DNA of 64,000 nucleotides from Mucilaginibacter_A sp050954285 (GTDB taxonomy: Bacteria; Bacteroidota; Bacteroidia; Sphingobacteriales; Sphingobacteriaceae), in contig JBPBPL010000014.1 of NCBI GenBank assembly GCA_050954285.1, positions 1 through 64,000 on the forward strand, written 5' to 3'. Numbering within the stretch: the stretch's first letter is position 1; the number at the start of each line of letters is the position of its first letter. The notes below the pieces were generated by a model that searched no databases, was not told the DNA's origin, and worked only from the letters and a program-made list of their open reading frames with translations. Below are positions 48,201 through 57,630 of this stretch, piece after piece. Both the position numbers and the translations under genes were made by a program.

Positions 48201-49514
48201 CAAATCTTCCGGCTTTACTTTTTTCAAAAACTTTTTATCCGCCAGATTCAGGTTCAGAAAATAATGATACAAATTATCCAGTTCGCCACGCATGTGCTCC
48301 TGCAAAATCAAATCCTTTTTGCTGCGGATTTGGCTGTAAACCTTTTGCTGATCGCCAACTAATGCTTGATAAAAATCATCGAATGCTTTCTTAGCGTTTT
48401 TATTGGTGAAAAGGTTATTTACCAAAGCCAGAAAATCATAACCAGAAGTTCCCTGAACGGGCCAATGCGGCAGTTTTTCTCCTTCTTCCAGTATTTTTTC
48501 AACTATAATATACGTTTCCTCGCCAACCAGATTCCGTAATTGCTGCAGATACAAAGCTGGATCGTATAAACCGTCCACATGGTCAATCCGCAAACCCTGG
48601 AACACGTCCTCATTAATTAATTCTTTGATTTTCTGGTGATAAATTTCAAAAACTTCCGGATGCTGGATGTTCAGACAAATCAGGCTATCCACCGTAAAAA
48701 AACGACGAAAATTGATCTGGCTGTCCGTTTCCTGGTAAGAACACAAACGGTAATGCTGCGCCTCGCAAAGCTCTAAAAGCAGTTGCGGATTCTGGTTAAT
48801 TTTTTGAAGATTGCGTTCAATTAATGGCCGTAATCCTTTATTTTTCAGCATCGAGGCCAGCTGTAATTTGATCTCTTTCCAACGTAAGGCGTAAGATTTC
48901 GGCTCATCCACAAGCTCCAAATCTTCCAGCTGATTTAACAATTGCCGGATAGTTTCATCCAAATTTTTACCCGGTAAAAGAAGCACTGCGGCGTAGGAGC
49001 GGGGATTAATCGGGTAGCTGGTATCTGCATAATTCAATGCAAAACCATCTGTTTCAAAAGCTAATTTCAGTTCGTTTTTGCCAATTGTTTCTTCCAGCGA
49101 ACTGCCCAAAAACGGCACCATTATGCGGCCGCTAAAAAAATCACCGGTAAAAGAAGCATCAAAAAAAGTGGCGTAATCCGAGCGTGCACCTTTTTCCAAC
49201 ACATCATACAGCCACGGATTTTTTGGGCTGAAAGCCAGGTGATTGGGCACCACATCCTGCAGCCAGCCAATTTTGGCATTCCGTAGTTTTTTGCTGATGC
49301 TTTTTAGCTGTTCTTCCGTACCAATTTCCGGGTTGATGCGGAGCGGATTCAGGCCATCATAACCGTGCGAGCTTCCCGAAACAGATTCAAAAATTGGCGA
49401 GGCATAAATGGTAGTTATGCCCAGTTTTTGTAAGTAGGGAATGACCTTTTCAAAATCATCAAAATTGAAATTTTTGTGAAATTGAACCCGGTAAGTAGAA
49501 ACTGGATTGTACAT
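45297..49514 (-). CDS. treY-malQ: Fused maltooligosyltrehalose synthase and 4-alpha-glucanotransferase (TreY::MalQ)
   Basis: A 1405-residue two-enzyme fusion. Residues 1 to about 895 are TreY (GH13), which turns the reducing end of a maltodextrin into a trehalosyl unit: STYRVQFHKNFNFDDFEKVI, DVVPNHLAF, GLRIDHVDGLYD (near 310), IIVEKILEEGE and STHDTKRGEGARAR (near 580). Residues from about 902 are a GH77 amylomaltase: RNAGILMHITSLPS, GDLPFYISYDSADVW, LDHFRAF (near 1200; usual motif DHFRG), VAEDLGEI and TGTHDNN. The two are usually separate proteins. The gene lies 3 bases after treZ in a glgX-treZ-treY operon. Seven dispersed motifs fall in it. A frameshift artefact is unlikely since the frame is continuous. 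Confidence 0.93.
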   Translation of the reverse strand: MYNPVSTYRVQFHKNFNFDDFEKVIPYLQKLGITTIYASPIFESVSGSSHGYDGLNPLRINPEIGTEEQLKSISKKLRNAKIGWLQDVVPNHLAFSPKNPWLYDVLEKGARSDYATFFDASFTGDFFSGRIMVPFLGSSLEETIGKNELKLAFETDGFALNYADTSYPINPRSYAAVLLLPGKNLDETIRQLLNQLEDLELVDEPKSYALRWKEIKLQLASMLKNKGLRPLIERNLQKINQNPQLLLELCEAQHYRLCSYQETDSQINFRRFFTVDSLICLNIQHPEVFEIYHQKIKELINEDVFQGLRIDHVDGLYDPALYLQQLRNLVGEETYIIVEKILEEGEKLPHWPVQGTSGYDFLALVNNLFTNKNAKKAFDDFYQALVGDQQKVYSQIRSKKDLILQEHMRGELDNLYHYFLNLNLADKKFLKKVKPEDLKKAIGEMLIQCPVYRFYGNEFPLDDTNFKQVKEVLTSIRKNQPELELALDVLENTLLHPSPKNKNDYNIRALKFYQRLMQFTGPLMAKGVEDTLMYTYNRFIGHSEVGDAPDAFGLSAESFHTQMQEKQEKWPLSINATSTHDTKRGEGARARLNVLADVAEDWFEVVKNWQQLNAPLKTDNQPDANDEYFIYETLVATFPMPDEDEMDYQNRLQEYMLKALREGKRNSDWANKNEKYEQATASFIDGILDQSTAFWQNFKIFHQKVADFGIVNSLAQVLLKFTCPGVPDVYQGCETWDFSMVDPDNRRPVDYEKRSEALDFISGKHALNSDQLWETRYNGNIKLNLIHQLFTERKAAPEVFLDGKYLPLQIKGKYKNNVLAFARQLNKVWYITVVPLGLASICKIQNTDLKKINWKHTRIILPKEAPSEWKNLLNNSTGSPKNNEIELGEIFSSQPFTLLKMEQKYSSRNAGILMHITSLPSAFGIGDLGPEAKKFADFLYKSKQQFWQMLPLNPTELEQSYSPYSSISSIAGNIMLISPELLQKEDLLEKKELKKLQLLQTEKVNFAEAKQVKDLLFEQAYENFCNSNFDDLQHKFTGFVEKQAFWLDDFALYSVLKNHHQHKAWFEWPDQFKKRDAAVLKEFSAANQNLIRKEKWLQFIFFRQWQSLQIYCHKRSIRLLGDLPFYISYDSADVWANSELFSLDKNSNRIGVAGVPPDYFNADGQLWGMPVFRWEVLKQTNYAWWVQRIRKNLELFDVLRLDHFRAFANYWEVPASEKTAINGQWKAGPGSEFFKVLQKEIGNLPFVAEDLGEITPEVYALRDEFELPGMKVLQFAFGDNWAQSIHIPHNYPLNCFAYTGTHDNNTSVGWFGKDADKKSIKQLKLYANTKITAGNVNWELIRLAYASVAKTVIVPMQDVLGEDEKSRMNTPASTDQNWSWRMLPGKADKLLQKKIKKMALLFNRA
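45300..45329 (+). terminator. Terminator embedded in the end of the convergent treY::malQ frame
   Basis: GGCCCTG (45300-45306) and CAGGGCC (45315-45321) form a 7-bp GC-rich stem followed by ATTTTTTTA. It acts in plus direction, 105 bases after the SDR stop, and lies inside the last codons (ALLFNRA) of the opposing gene. Confidence 0.8.
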
Positions 49515-49517
49515 GAA

Positions 49518-51347
49518 TCAATTACTATAAATCGTGATGGATTGGGGTTGAAGAATAACCGGCGCAGCAGCATCAGCCCGTTGCGGAGCCGCCGCCGGCC
49601 CGTTCCATTCCGGATCGGCAGAAGCCAGAATTTTTATCCACTGGATATGATTATGGGGAAGTTGCACAGTTTGTTGCATGTTAGAAAAGTTCATTAAACA
49701 AAGCACCTGACTTCCTTCATGCCAGCGGTGCAACATGAGTGTTTGTGATTTTTCATCCGAAGAAACTTCCAGGTGCTGCCGGTTTAAATGATGCAGTGCG
49801 GGCAGTTTTTTGCGCAAAGCAATCAGCGTTTTATAATAGCGAAGCAGGGTAGCGTGCGGCTCTTTTTCAAGTAAACTCCAGTTTAATTTAGAGAGGTTAA
49901 ACGTAGCTTCGTCCTGTGGATCGGGTGCTTGGCCTTTATCCTGAAATTCGGCAAATTCTTCCTTTCGACCTTTGCGTACTTTTTCAATAATTTCAGGATC
50001 AGTATGACTGATGAAATACAGAAACGGATTGGGTTCGCTGTATTCTTCGCCCATAAAAAGCATTGGCAAAAACGGCGAAACCAGCACAGCGCCCGCCATC
50101 AGCTTTTGCATTTCAAAGCTGAAAAGCCGGCTGCTGCGTTCGCCCAGCATTCTGTTTCCAACCTGATCATGATTTTGAGAGAATACCACAAACTGTTCGC
50201 CCGCATTTTGTGTTTTTGTGCCGAAAGTTTTTTTGCGGTGCGGAGAATATAAACCATCATAAACGTAAGCATCGCGGTAAGATTTTTCCAGGTGCCGGAT
50301 ACCTTCAAAATCTTCGTAATAACCGCTTTTTTCCTCACCAGCCGTTACGCGCAACGCATGATGAAACTCGTCAATCCATTGTCCGTCCATGCCAAAACCA
50401 TCTTTTTCCAGCGGATTGATGAAGCGCGGATCATTCAAATCCAGCTCCGTAATTAAATAATGTTTACGGCTGGTTTCTGCGGAAAACTGGTTAACAGCTT
50501 GCCTGATTTCCTGCAAAATATGCTTCGGACTAAAATCTTTGATGGCATGTACGGCATCCATCCGCAACGCATCCACATGAAAATCCCGGAACCACATCAG
50601 CACATTTTCAATGTAAAACTGGCGCACGGCATCGCAGTATTCATCATCAAAATTAACGGCATCACCCCAGGGCGTCTGGTATTTTTGGGTAAAGTACTGG
50701 CCAAATTCGCTAAAATAATTTCCTTCCGGGCCGAAGTGATTGTAAACGACATCCAGCACCACGGCGATGCTGTTTTTATGGCATAAATTTATGAGGTGCT
50801 GCAAGGCTTTTGCGCCTCCGTAAGAATTTTGAACCGCAAACGGAAACACGCCGTCGTAACCCCAGTTCCGTTCTCCCGGAAACTGCGTAACCGGCATAAT
50901 CTCTATCGCTGTAACGCCCAAATCTTTCAGGTAATTCAGCTTGCTTTCCAGCGAAGCAAAAGTGCCTTCGGACGTAAAAGTACCCGCATGTAATTCGTAA
51001 AAAATGTAATCTGCCAGCGGATGGTTTTCCCAGTCCTGATCTGTCCAATCAAACTGAAGATCAATTACTTGCGAAGGTCCGTGCACACTTTCCGGTTGCG
51101 ATAAAGAAGCCGGATCGGGCAGTTCTTTGTCTCCGTTTAAAACAAATTTGTATAAATCGCCGGGTTTTAAAGCTTTGGTTTCCAGTTCCCAGTAGCCGTA
51201 CAATGCTTCTTTTAACGGGTATTTTTTGTTGTTGCTGATTAATAATAATTCCACCGATTTTGCCAAAGGTGCCCATAGCTTTATTTCGGCTTTATCCACG
51301 TTAAAGTTGACACCGATTGTCCGTTTTTTCAGGTTGAGATCAGCCAT
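49518..51347 (-). CDS. treZ: Malto-oligosyltrehalose trehalohydrolase
   Basis: A 609-residue GH13 enzyme that releases trehalose from the maltooligosyltrehalose made by TreY. It has an N-terminal carbohydrate-binding domain (VNFNVDKAEIKLWAPLAKSV), then a catalytic barrel with VVLDVVYNHFGPEGNYF, ALRMDAVHAIKD (nucleophile Asp, near 262), ITELDLND (acid Glu, near 302) and FSQNHDQVGNR (near 393). It is separated from glgX by 2 bases and from treY::malQ by 3, so one transcript is nearly certain. Dispersed motifs at 50767 and 51203 encode HKNSIAV and LKEALY. Confidence 0.96.
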   Translation of the reverse strand: MADLNLKKRTIGVNFNVDKAEIKLWAPLAKSVELLLISNNKKYPLKEALYGYWELETKALKPGDLYKFVLNGDKELPDPASLSQPESVHGPSQVIDLQFDWTDQDWENHPLADYIFYELHAGTFTSEGTFASLESKLNYLKDLGVTAIEIMPVTQFPGERNWGYDGVFPFAVQNSYGGAKALQHLINLCHKNSIAVVLDVVYNHFGPEGNYFSEFGQYFTQKYQTPWGDAVNFDDEYCDAVRQFYIENVLMWFRDFHVDALRMDAVHAIKDFSPKHILQEIRQAVNQFSAETSRKHYLITELDLNDPRFINPLEKDGFGMDGQWIDEFHHALRVTAGEEKSGYYEDFEGIRHLEKSYRDAYVYDGLYSPHRKKTFGTKTQNAGEQFVVFSQNHDQVGNRMLGERSSRLFSFEMQKLMAGAVLVSPFLPMLFMGEEYSEPNPFLYFISHTDPEIIEKVRKGRKEEFAEFQDKGQAPDPQDEATFNLSKLNWSLLEKEPHATLLRYYKTLIALRKKLPALHHLNRQHLEVSSDEKSQTLMLHRWHEGSQVLCLMNFSNMQQTVQLPHNHIQWIKILASADPEWNGPAAAPQRADAAAPVILQPQSITIYSN

Positions 51348-51349
51348 GA

Positions 51350-53467
51350 TTAATCTTTTTGATGTTTGAGAACGACGATGGAACGCCCGGCCACGTTAAT
51401 ATTTTCTGTAGCTTTAAACGTTGTTCCGTTTTCTGATATACAATCTTCGGTCGTATCCAAAACTTTAACCCAGGTATCACCGTATTTTTCGGGCGGAAGC
51501 ATGTAATCCAGTGGTTCATGGTAAGCATTAAAAATCACGTAAAAGTTATCATCAACCACTTTTTTGCCTTCCAAATCAACAGCATTTATTTCATTGCCAT
51601 TAAAGTAAACGGCAAGCGATTTTGCAAAATCATGCGACCAGTTTTCCTCAGACATTTCTTTGCCTTCCGGCAAAAACCAGGCAATATCATTCAGCCCGTC
51701 AACTTTAATAGAATGTCCTTTAAACCAACTACGCTTTGCAAAAACTGAATGTTTTTTTCTGAATGCAATCAGCTTTTGTGTAAATTTAAGCAGGCTGTTA
51801 TCCGCATTTTCCCAGTTCAACCACGAAATTTCATTGTCCTGGCAGTAAGCATTGTTATTTCCGCTTTGTGTACGGCCAAACTCATCACCGGCAACCAGCA
51901 TCGGTACGCCTTGCGATAAAAATAAAGTAGTCAGCATATTGCGTTTCTGCTGATCTCTTAATTTGTTGATTTCCGGATCATCAGTTGGCCCTTCTGTACC
52001 ATAATTGAAAGAGCGGTTGTGGCTTTCTCCATCCTTATTATCTTCTCCGTTGGCTTCGTTGTGTTTTTCATTATAAGAAACCAAATCATGCAGAGTAAAA
52101 CCATCATGCGCGGTGATGAAATTTACACTTGCGGTGGGTTTGCGCGAATTCTCTTTGTACAAATCCGGGCTGCCGGTCAGGCGTTCTGCAAACTCGCCCA
52201 GCATACTATCTGCTCCGCGCCAGTAGTCGCGCATGCAATCGCGGTATTTGCCGTTCCATTCGGCCCATTCGGCAGGGAAATTTCCTACTTGATAACCATT
52301 TTCGCCCACGTCCCAGGGTTCTGCAATTAATTTGACCTGGGAAATAATCGGATCCTGATAAATAATATCAAAAAAACCGCTCAACATATTCACATCATGC
52401 AGTTCGCGGGCCAGCGTAGCCGCCAGATCAAAACGGAAACCATCTACGTGCATTTCCAAAATCCAGTACCGCAAACTATCCATAATCAAACGGAGCACGT
52501 TAGGCAAATGGGCATTTAGCGTATTTCCGGTGCCGGTAAAATCCATATAAAAGCGGTTATCCTCCTCCTTCAAGCGGTAGTAACAAGGATTATCGATGCC
52601 TCGGAAAGAAAGTGTGGGGCCGAGTTCATTGCCTTCAGCAGTATGATTGTAAACCACGTCGATAATCACTTCCAAACCAGCCTTGTGCAAGGTTTTCACC
52701 ATCTGCTTAAACTCGATCACCTGTTCACCGTGCACGCCACTGCTGGAATAACGTACATCCGGCGCAAAAAAACCGATGGTATTATAGCCCCAATAGTTGG
52801 AAAGGCCATTTTTAAGCAGGTGTTCATCGATGATAAAATGATGAACCGGCATCAGTTCTACCGTGGTAACACCCAGCTTTTTGAGATGCTTAATGGTAGC
52901 CGGATGAGAAAGCGCTGCATAAGTGCCCCGGATTTCTTCCGGAATTGTAGAACAAAGCTTTGTAAATCCTTTAATGTGGGTTTCATAAATAATGGTTTCG
53001 TGCAACGAAATATCGGGCCGAAAGTCTTCTTCCCAATCGAAATTTGGGTTGATGACTACACTTTTTGGAATATACGGGCCGCTATCCGTGGTACTGAAAC
53101 TCATATCTTTTGCCTCATCATTCAAATTAAAACCAAAAACCGAATCGTGCCAGTTAACATGGCCGGCAATAGATTTTGCGTAAGGATCAATCAATAATTT
53201 ATTTGGGTTGAAACGCAAACCGTTTTGTGGTTCGTACGGCCCGTGCACGCGGTAACCGTAAAATTGCCCGTGGGAAATATTGGGTAAATAAATATGCCAG
53301 ATGTAATGCGTGCGTTCGGTAATTTTAATTTTGGTTTCCTGGTTATCATCAAACAGGCATAGTTCAACAGCGGTTGCATAATTAGCATATAGTGCAAAGT
53401 TTACGCCATTACCATCCCAGGTTGCCCCTAAAGGATAGGGTTTTCCGGGAAATTGTTTCAAGTTCAT
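51350..53467 (-). CDS. glgX: Glycogen debranching enzyme (GlgX/TreX)
   Basis: A 705-residue isoamylase-type GH13 enzyme that hydrolyses alpha-1,6 branches of glycogen, supplying linear maltodextrin to TreY. N-terminal PYPLGATWDGNGVNFALYA, EVIIDVVYNHTAEGNELGPT, VDGFRFDLAATLARE (Asp, near 346), LIAEPWDVGENGYQVGNFP (Glu, near 385) and FITAHDGFTLHDLV (Asp, near 455) are visible. It is first gene of the glgX-treZ-treY::malQ operon. Unlike its neighbours it carries no dispersed motif. Confidence 0.95.
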   Translation of the reverse strand: MNLKQFPGKPYPLGATWDGNGVNFALYANYATAVELCLFDDNQETKIKITERTHYIWHIYLPNISHGQFYGYRVHGPYEPQNGLRFNPNKLLIDPYAKSIAGHVNWHDSVFGFNLNDEAKDMSFSTTDSGPYIPKSVVINPNFDWEEDFRPDISLHETIIYETHIKGFTKLCSTIPEEIRGTYAALSHPATIKHLKKLGVTTVELMPVHHFIIDEHLLKNGLSNYWGYNTIGFFAPDVRYSSSGVHGEQVIEFKQMVKTLHKAGLEVIIDVVYNHTAEGNELGPTLSFRGIDNPCYYRLKEEDNRFYMDFTGTGNTLNAHLPNVLRLIMDSLRYWILEMHVDGFRFDLAATLARELHDVNMLSGFFDIIYQDPIISQVKLIAEPWDVGENGYQVGNFPAEWAEWNGKYRDCMRDYWRGADSMLGEFAERLTGSPDLYKENSRKPTASVNFITAHDGFTLHDLVSYNEKHNEANGEDNKDGESHNRSFNYGTEGPTDDPEINKLRDQQKRNMLTTLFLSQGVPMLVAGDEFGRTQSGNNNAYCQDNEISWLNWENADNSLLKFTQKLIAFRKKHSVFAKRSWFKGHSIKVDGLNDIAWFLPEGKEMSEENWSHDFAKSLAVYFNGNEINAVDLEGKKVVDDNFYVIFNAYHEPLDYMLPPEKYGDTWVKVLDTTEDCISENGTTFKATENINVAGRSIVVLKHQKD

Positions 53468-53720
53468 GCCCTATAAATAAAAATACCTTTTGTAATGTTT
53501 GCCCAAAAAAGCATTTGTTGAAACTGATTTAAGCCGGCATCCGTATTTGGTAAGGTAAAATTTATGTCGTTAAAAACAGTATTAACGCTTTCATAACCGG
53601 GTATTGATTAAGCAGATTAATTTAACTTTACGCAAATTTGTGCATTGTAAACAACGTTTTGATATTGCTGATCAAATGCTGTTTTTACCCTAATATTTTC
53701 AGCCCCCAGAATAAACTTCC
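53468..53720. other. Divergent intergenic region with two facing dispersed motifs
   Basis: The 253-bp space between glgX (minus) and the GH63-like gene (plus) must hold both promoters. It has extended motifs at 53571 (plus) and 53676 (minus), 93 bases apart and facing each other, plus a shortened copy near 53505. No promoter could be placed with confidence. Confidence 0.6.
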
Positions 53721-56369
53721 ATGATGTTTGATGAAGAAACGATTACCAATGCAGAACAGCTGCGCATACTTGAAAACGAAGCCAAGGAAATTCCGTTAGA
53801 AAAATGGGGCCCATATTTAAGCGAACGCCAGTGGGGCACCGTTCGTGAGGATTACAGCCAGAATGGTGATGCCTGGAACTATTTTCCGCATGATCATGCC
53901 CGTAGCCGCGTTTACCGCTGGGGAGAAGACGGTTTGGCCGGTATTTCTGATTATTACCAGCAGCTTTGCTTTTCGATAGCTTTGTGGAACGGGCAGGATA
54001 AAATCCTGAAAGAACGGCTTTACGGCTTAACCAATTACCAGGGCAACCACGGTGAGGATGTGAAGGAGCTGTATTATTATCTGGATAATGTGCCCACGCA
54101 TTATTACATGAAATATCTGTACAAATATCCGCAGCAGGCTTTTCCTTATCAGGATATGAACCGGAAAAACGGACAACGGTCAAAATCAGAACCAGAATAT
54201 GAACTGCTGGATACCGGTGTTTTTGATGATGATAAATACTTTGATGTAACGGTAGAATACGCCAAAAAGAATTCGGAAGATATTCATATCCGCATCGAAA
54301 TAACCAATCGCGGAGACGAAGATGCGCCGGTTTGGCTGCTGCCAACGCTATGGTTTTATAATCGCTGGCAGTACGAACCATCCAAGCCAAAACCTATTAT
54401 TGAGCACGAAGATGATGGTTCGGTCCGCGCCACGCATGTGCCTTTGGGCAGCTATCATTTGTATTATGATGAGCCGGATTATACTTTGTTCACCGAAAAC
54501 GAAACCAACAAAGAACGCTTGTTTGGCACGCCAAATGATGTTCCGTTTGTAAAAGATGCTTTTCATGATGCCGTTATCAGCGGTACAGATTTGGAGAAAT
54601 TGAAGAATCTAAATTCCGGCACCAAGTTTTCTCCGGTTTACGAGTTGCAGATCAAAGCCAAATCCTCTCAAACTATCAAGTTAAGATTATCAAAAGGAAG
54701 GGTAAAAAATCCGTTTGATGAAAAGTTCGATGCTGTTTTTATCGACCGAAAAAAAGAAGCAGATGATTTTTACCAAAATTTGGCCGGTAAAAACAGTACA
54801 GAAGACGAAAGGCGAATTCAGCGGCAGGCTTTTGCAGGTTTGCTGTGGAGCAAGCAATATTACCATTATGATACGCAACGCTGGTTGACAACCAGCGACG
54901 GTATTTCGCCGGTGGTGGAAAACCGGTTAAACGGCCGCAACAGCAGCTGGAAATATTTGAAAAATCAGGATGTGATTTCGATGCCGGATAAGTGGGAATA
55001 TCCGTGGTATGCGGCCTGGGATTTAGCGTTTCATTGTGTGCCGATGGCCATGATCGACCCGAATTTTGCCAAAAACCAGCTGATTCTGATCATGCGGGAA
55101 TGGTATATGAACCCAGAAGGACAAATTCCGGCTTATGAATGGAATTACAGCGATGTCAATCCGCCGGTGCAGGCCTGGGCAGCACTGGAAGTTTACCGAA
55201 TCGAAAAAGAGAAAAAAGGACAAGGTGATGTGCGGTTTTTGAAACGTGTTTTTCAGAAACTCATCATCAATTTTACCTGGTGGACTAACCGCGTGGATGT
55301 GGAAGGCAAGAATATTTTTGCCGGTGGTTTTTTGGGTTTGGATAACATTGGCGTGTTCGATCGTAACAGTAAACTGCACGGCGATCTGGAGCTGGAACAA
55401 GTGGACGGCACCAGCTGGATGGGCATGTATGCGCTGAACATGATGGATATGGCTTTGGAAATTGCCATGCACGATGATGCTTTTGAGGATTCGGCGGTAA
55501 AGTTTTATGAGCATTTTGTGCTGATTGCCGATGCACTTAACGGTATGGGTTTGTGGAGCGAGGAAGACAAGTTTTTTTATGATACCCTGCGCCTGCAAAG
55601 CAACCATGCTTACCACCTCAAAGTGCGCTCTATTGTGGGGCTGACTTCCATTTTTGCCGTGTCTATTTTCAGTTACCATAACTTGGAAAAACTGCGTGAT
55701 TTTCGGAAAAGGGCAACTTGGCTCAATCAGTCCCGCGAAAAAAACCAGCAGTTTTTGCCTATTACTGATAACAACAAAACAGGTAAAGTGCTGCTCTCTA
55801 TCGTCGATAAAGAAAAGCTGACCAATTTGCTGACCCGGGTTTTTGATGAAGACGAGTTTTTGGCTGAAGGAGGTATCCGGGCACTATCCAAAGCTTATAA
55901 AGACCAACCGTATTCGGTTGATATTGAAGGCCGTACCTACACTATTCAGTATGATCCGGGTGAATCCACTTCGGATATGTTTGGAGGAAATTCCAACTGG
56001 CGCGGGCCAATCTGGATCCCGATTAATTATATGCTGATTAGGGCTTTACGCAAATACCACGATTTTTATGGAGATGAATTTCAGCTGGAGTTTCCAAAAG
56101 GTTCGGGCAAAACCATCAACCTGAAAGAAGCTGCGGATGAAATATCGCGCCGGCTGATCAAAATTTTTGCGCAGGATAAAACCGGAAAAAGGCCGGTGAA
56201 TGGTAATGGCAGCGATGTGGCTTTTTATCAGAAACCGGAAAACGCACATCTGGTGTTATTTTACGAATATTTTCATGGCGATAACAGCCGCGGGGTAGGT
56301 GCAAGTCATCAAACGGGCTGGAGTTCGCTGGTGGCCAACCTGATTTCGGATATGGGCAAAGATGCCTGA
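53721..56369 (+). CDS. GH63/MGH1-like glycoside hydrolase
   Basis: An 882-residue cytosolic protein (no signal peptide). The first 370 residues form a beta-rich domain (WNYFPHDHARSRVYRWGEDGLAG). The rest is an (alpha/alpha)6 barrel resembling GH63/mannosylglycerate-hydrolase-like enzymes: PDKWEYPWYAAWDLAFHCVPMAM near residue 430, PAYEWNYSDVNPPVQAWA, NWRGPIWIPINYMLIRALRKYH and GASHQTGWSSLVANLI. It probably removes glucosyl residues from a small glycoside or compatible solute. It lies opposite the glycogen/trehalose operon and ahead of mscS and otsA-otsB, hinting at a shared osmotic role. Two dispersed motifs (54730, 54788) lie close together and encode DAVFID and GKNSTE. Confidence 0.88.
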   Translation: MMFDEETITNAEQLRILENEAKEIPLEKWGPYLSERQWGTVREDYSQNGDAWNYFPHDHARSRVYRWGEDGLAGISDYYQQLCFSIALWNGQDKILKERLYGLTNYQGNHGEDVKELYYYLDNVPTHYYMKYLYKYPQQAFPYQDMNRKNGQRSKSEPEYELLDTGVFDDDKYFDVTVEYAKKNSEDIHIRIEITNRGDEDAPVWLLPTLWFYNRWQYEPSKPKPIIEHEDDGSVRATHVPLGSYHLYYDEPDYTLFTENETNKERLFGTPNDVPFVKDAFHDAVISGTDLEKLKNLNSGTKFSPVYELQIKAKSSQTIKLRLSKGRVKNPFDEKFDAVFIDRKKEADDFYQNLAGKNSTEDERRIQRQAFAGLLWSKQYYHYDTQRWLTTSDGISPVVENRLNGRNSSWKYLKNQDVISMPDKWEYPWYAAWDLAFHCVPMAMIDPNFAKNQLILIMREWYMNPEGQIPAYEWNYSDVNPPVQAWAALEVYRIEKEKKGQGDVRFLKRVFQKLIINFTWWTNRVDVEGKNIFAGGFLGLDNIGVFDRNSKLHGDLELEQVDGTSWMGMYALNMMDMALEIAMHDDAFEDSAVKFYEHFVLIADALNGMGLWSEEDKFFYDTLRLQSNHAYHLKVRSIVGLTSIFAVSIFSYHNLEKLRDFRKRATWLNQSREKNQQFLPITDNNKTGKVLLSIVDKEKLTNLLTRVFDEDEFLAEGGIRALSKAYKDQPYSVDIEGRTYTIQYDPGESTSDMFGGNSNWRGPIWIPINYMLIRALRKYHDFYGDEFQLEFPKGSGKTINLKEAADEISRRLIKIFAQDKTGKRPVNGNGSDVAFYQKPENAHLVLFYEYFHGDNSRGVGASHQTGWSSLVANLISDMGKDA

Positions 56370-56390
56370 ATTTAGACCGATAAAAGAAGC

Positions 56391-56424
56391 ATCCGCTTTC
56401 AGTTCTTCGGAAGTGAGAGCGGAT
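56391..56424. terminator. Hairpin terminator between the convergent GH63-like and MscS genes
   Basis: ATCCGCTTTCA (56391-56401) pairs with TGAGAGCGGAT (56414-56424) with one G-T pair, followed by TGTTTTACC. A dispersed motif (56381-56392) runs directly into the left arm and the GH63-like stop codon forms part of its AATTTA flank. Confidence 0.75.
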
Positions 56425-56428
56425 TGTT

Positions 56429-57541
56429 TTACCGGTTTTGCTGATCAGAACCTGCGATGATGGCGCGTGTTTTAGGCAGACTTTCCGGATAGTTTTGCTG
56501 GATAAATGTAACCAGGTTTTCTCGTATAAAACAGCGCAGATCAAAAGCATTGGAAGAATCCGAAGCACTCATCAGCGCACGTAATTCTATCGTATGTTCT
56601 TTAGAATCAGTTACCTGCAAAGTATTTACGCGTTTATCCCAGTGCGGGCTGCTTTCCAGCAAACGTGTTAACTCAGCCCGGATAGGTTCTATTGGCAGCG
56701 TATAATCTACATAGATAAAAACAGTACCGAGAATATCCGCAGAAATCCTGGTCCAGTTTTGAAACGGTTTTTCGATAAAATAGGTAATCGGCAGGATCAG
56801 CCGGCGCTGATCCCAGATGCGGACAACCACGTACGTCAGCGTAATTTCCTCCACGCGGCCCCATTCGCCTTCCACCACCAGCACATCATCCATGCGGATG
56901 GGTTGGGTAAAAGCAATCTGGAAACCGGCAAACAAATTACCCAGTGATTTCTGCGCGGCAAAACCAACAATAATTCCACCGATGCCCACACTGGTGATGA
57001 GATAAGAACCGATGCGGCGCATGTTTTCAAAGCTGAGCAAGATGGCAGCAACGGTTAAAATGACGATCAGCGCGATGCCCATTTTCCGCAGAAACTGTAG
57101 CTGCGTGCGTATTTTGCGTTCTTTCAGGTTATCCGTTTTCTGGATATCAAAGGCATGATAAACGTAATCTTCAAACACAGAAATGGTACGGATAAGCAGC
57201 ACAGACAGCGAAATAGTGAGCGCAATTTGCAGTATTTTGCTGATGACAGGCATAAACTTAGCATCAATTATCAGCCCGGAAAGCAGCAAATTGAGTACCA
57301 GCAGCGGAATAAACCAGGTGGCCGGCTTGCCCAGATGCGTGATGATGGATTTAAAAGTAGAATAATCAGAACGGCTTTGGTAAAAAACCATCAGCCGGAT
57401 GATGATGAATTTGAGCAGCAGGCCGATTAAAACAGCAGCCAGCAGGATAATCAGGTTCCAGAGGTAAGGCGGCACACGGTTGGAAAGGTTTTGGAGATAA
57501 TCAGTCATGCTGAAAAGTGTATTATCATAGAAGCCCATCAT
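56429..57541 (-). CDS. MscS family mechanosensitive channel
   Basis: An inner-membrane channel of about 370 residues that opens under hypo-osmotic stress. It has about four membrane segments, a pore-lining helix with VGIGGIIVGFAAQKSLGNLFAGFQIAFTQPIRMDDVL (typical MscS TM3 and beta-domain start), and a soluble C-terminal vestibule. The open frame starts at 57571, but its first codons are encoded by a dispersed motif (57555). I prefer the ATG at 57541 or 57538; 57508 is also possible. It stands beside otsA-otsB, which makes the osmolyte trehalose. Confidence 0.9.
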   Translation of the reverse strand: MMGFYDNTLFSMTDYLQNLSNRVPPYLWNLIILLAAVLIGLLLKFIIIRLMVFYQSRSDYSTFKSIITHLGKPATWFIPLLVLNLLLSGLIIDAKFMPVISKILQIALTISLSVLLIRTISVFEDYVYHAFDIQKTDNLKERKIRTQLQFLRKMGIALIVILTVAAILLSFENMRRIGSYLITSVGIGGIIVGFAAQKSLGNLFAGFQIAFTQPIRMDDVLVVEGEWGRVEEITLTYVVVRIWDQRRLILPITYFIEKPFQNWTRISADILGTVFIYVDYTLPIEPIRAELTRLLESSPHWDKRVNTLQVTDSKEHTIELRALMSASDSSNAFDLRCFIRENLVTFIQQNYPESLPKTRAIIAGSDQQNR

Positions 57542-57630
57542 GAATTTATATGGATAAAAACAGCATGGCATCGTTTATTCAATCCTGCAAATTAAAAAAA
57601 ATGTTGCTCTTAAGAAGGAAAGAATTGCCG

